Positions 59,511 to 64,000 of a DNA stretch of 64,000 nucleotides are shown here, piece by piece. The notes beneath the pieces are model-generated. The model ran no database searches, was not told the origin of the DNA, and saw only the letters and a list, made by a program, of their open reading frames with translations. The translations under genes and the position numbers were made by a program. Numbering within the stretch: position 1 is the first letter of the stretch; every line of letters begins with the position of its first letter. Location: the NCBI GenBank assembly GCA_963965975.1, contig OZ014416.1, positions 7,564,001-7,628,000 on the forward strand, written 5' to 3'. The stretch is from Xestospongia bergquistia (lineage: Eukaryota > Porifera > Demospongiae > Haplosclerida > Petrosiidae).

Positions 59511-60304
59511 ATGTTAAGGAGAACCAAATTCATTGTCTTCATTGACGTTTGGAGTAAAATGACAAATAACAGAAGGAAATCAGGAACAAGTAGAAGATAC
59601 GAAAACTTTAAGTATATCACTAAATATTATAATACAAATGACATTAATGAATACACCAAAAAATGTCTTGATAATCTTCATAGTATGAATGAACACGATT
59701 GTAAACAGTCTACATTATGGAGCATCATGAGTTCATTTTAAGAAAGATTGTGTGCATGCACTAAGATCTAGATTGTAAGATATCTACTTACAAAATTAGT
59801 AGAAAACAATGAGTCATCATTTAGTAATGTACTAATCCTCCTCTTTGTTGGTGTCCACATCTGTTATCAATTCAAATTATAACTATATTATCATTACTAC
59901 TGTGGTATTCAAGTATAAAGTGGACATGTTTTAGCATGTCATCAACTGGAGGAAATTTGTGACGATAATTAACAAGTTAATGGTTATTATAATTTAATTA
60001 TTAACAGATTTCTCCACTAAAAAGGAGAAATAGATACAAAAATCATATGAAAAAATTGGAATTTTTATTTGTGCCAAACAATTTGATTAAAATGATTACA
60101 AAAGAAATGAAACACTTTTTGTTTAACAGAAGATATCAAACAAACTATGAAATGATTTTAGTAGACAATCTGTGCCTACTAGATGTCACACACACATGTA
60201 CATGTACATACAGACATATATTCACACAACATATACAAGAACTACTAACACACATACAAACTTTACTAAATGATAAACAAGTAATAGAAAAAATAATATT
60301 ATGA
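59511..60304 (+). other. Two unrecognised plus-strand ORFs
   Basis: ORF 59511-59741 (76 residues from MLRRTKFIVFIDVWSKMTNN) and an ORF open from about 60008 to 60304 (ISPLKRRNRYKN..., then MKKLEFLFVPNNLIKMITKE) are lysine, asparagine and tyrosine-rich. The second is preceded by a plausible acceptor (ttattaacag). Open frames of this length are unusual in such AT-rich DNA, but I recognise no domain and see no supported splice joining them. Confidence 0.25.
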
Positions 60305-60555
60305 AAACAAAAAAGATAATATATTTGTTTTAATATGAAAAAAGGCTACATATTTTATAATAAATATACTTTAATGTACTGTGTTGTTTACATGTACATA
60401 ATACACATAATATAAGACTAATATAAGTAGGTGGGGCTTCATTAACTGAGGGGGAGAGGCAATACATGTGACTTGATGAAATTAGATATTTACAAGTAAA
60501 TGCTTCAAATTGGGAATGGTCTTCTAAAAAGGGGTGTGGCCTGATTGGGGATGTT

Positions 60556-62832
<2,277 letters not shown>

Positions 62833-63749
62833 GACGTTATCAAGATGAGTGATATCTACTTGAAGTGAAAGTAAGTAAAGTTATTAACTACTGTTGTCAA
62901 ATTATCTAGTTTAGTCCCTTGTTATGTAATATTACATATAATATTAAAATAAAGTAAGTCACATTATCAAAAGTATATATATATCTATTTACATATCAAA
63001 ATAAAATATAACTTTTAGGATATTAATAGTTATTTTGTTATTAATGTTGGTAAAATCATTTGTATCAACTTTCAACATCATTTATACTTTTTAAGTTACA
63101 CATATTCATAATTCATATTATAATTATACTAACATATTAACATTCAATCATACGATTACTCTATTATAATTTATATAGTTGCTTTAGTCACTAAACCATA
63201 CATGATACCAGGGGAAACTTTTATTGTAAAGCTACATTTCAGACTATATATGACATAATAGAGATTATAGTGTTCTCATTACATTGCACAGGATACAATA
63301 GAATAGCCATATATGTATTAGGCTAGTGGTAGACTCTCTATTGCATGCACAGTAAAAGCCAAATGAGTGATCTGATATGAATGAACATATATAACTGATA
63401 ACTGTCCTGTCCAATGTGTCATACATTGAGTAATACAATGTATAAGTGAATATAGACACTATCTCATATACTCAGTACCAGCTCAAGAAACTGTAAGAAG
63501 CTAATATAACCTAATAAATTGAATTCTATCTCTAATGATTTTTCTCCCTTCTATTTGTCTTTGCTAATAAGAACTGTATTTGTACATTTAATTCCATGGC
63601 AACCGAGACACAAATGTAACTAGTTTTATTGAATGTATTTATCTATCATCTTCATTGTACATTATATGTATGATGATCAGATGATATACATTCTATTGAC
63701 TTCTTGTAGACTCAATTAGAGGAGGAAGGCCAATAACTTTGATAAATCA
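62833..63749. other. Intergenic stretch right of the kinase remnant
   Basis: No gene was recognised. A short GTAAGT-containing segment at 62844-62880 could start a plus-strand transcript but encodes nothing recognisable. From about 63687 the sequence (ttcttgtagactcaattaga) matches 4938-4960 upstream of gene 1, so the right end of the window carries another piece of the repeated locus. Confidence 0.45.
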
Positions 63750-63843
63750 CTAGTTGAATATCTATCAGACTATATTCAACTAGAGTACTTGGTCTTTGAC
63801 TTGTTTTTCAAACTATAAAAACAAGTCAAAGACCAAGTACTCT
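63750..63843. other. Two adjacent perfect hairpins
   Basis: Hairpin 1 has 12-bp arms, ctagttgaatat (63750-63761) and atattcaactag (63772-63783). Hairpin 2 has 27-bp perfect arms, 63782-63808 (agagtacttggtctttgact...) and 63817-63843, around an 8-nt loop. The stretch tcaaagacca of the right arm also occurs, without a left partner, at 5027-5036. This could be a small-RNA precursor, a transposon end or an inverted duplication. Confidence 0.7.
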
Positions 63844-64000
63844 GATGTGGAGAAATGATATAAAACATCAAGTTGAGAGTTTACATAGTAAGTTGAGATA
63901 GATTTATATAATGTACAAGAACACACAGATATAGTTGCTTAAAATACTATTGTTTAGTTTAATATTGATTATTATGTGTTTATTTAACTATAGGTGTTAG

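Overview
The window is AT-rich animal DNA with many short, regularly phased exons. Its genes join ankyrin repeats to a Roc-COR GTPase module and to death-fold domains. A demosponge (Amphimedon-like) is my best guess for the host, but this rests on gene style and not on any marker gene, so I hold it loosely. No rRNA, tRNA, CRISPR array or bacterial operon was seen.

The backbone is a locus duplicated in tandem. Its ancestral unit appears to be a plus-strand ankyrin-Roc-COR-Death-CARD gene facing a minus-strand PLA2G6-like (iPLA2/patatin) gene, with a shared upstream region between one unit and the next. From left to right: (1) 119-450, the last CARD-like exon of an upstream copy; (2) 1081-4055, scraps of the phospholipase 3' end and a broken ankyrin-Roc-COR copy; (3) 6015-20545, gene 1, a full copy of 22 exons plus an alternative last exon; (4) 20925-23183, a phospholipase scrap and a broken Ty1/copia fossil; (5) 24246-40756, gene 2, a full copy of 24 exons plus an alternative last exon; (6) 41180-42691, a Tc1 transposon, then 42755-46294, the best preserved phospholipase copy, now a pseudogene; (7) 47342-58317, gene 3, with an expanded ankyrin array, a GTPase domain cut off just after the P-loop, and a CARD-like end; (8) 58318-64000, a phospholipase scrap, MITEs, a CDK4/6-like kinase pseudogene and a pair of strong hairpins.

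The gene products look like intracellular sensors or switches. Ankyrin exons (99 or 102 nt, phase 0) would bind ligands or partners, Roc-COR would be a GTP-driven dimerisation switch, and the Death and CARD-like domains would recruit effectors. The order ankyrin-Roc-COR-Death is that of DAPK1 without its kinase. An immune or cell-death role is inference. The most notable points are paired alternative CARD terminal exons, a mosaic origin for gene 2, a recent 0/1/6 expansion of one ankyrin exon, an in-frame genomic fusion that removed most of the GTPase in gene 3, a 25-bp promoter repeat present in 5, 1 and 7 copies, and a MITE sitting inside a phospholipase exon with a clean TA duplication.
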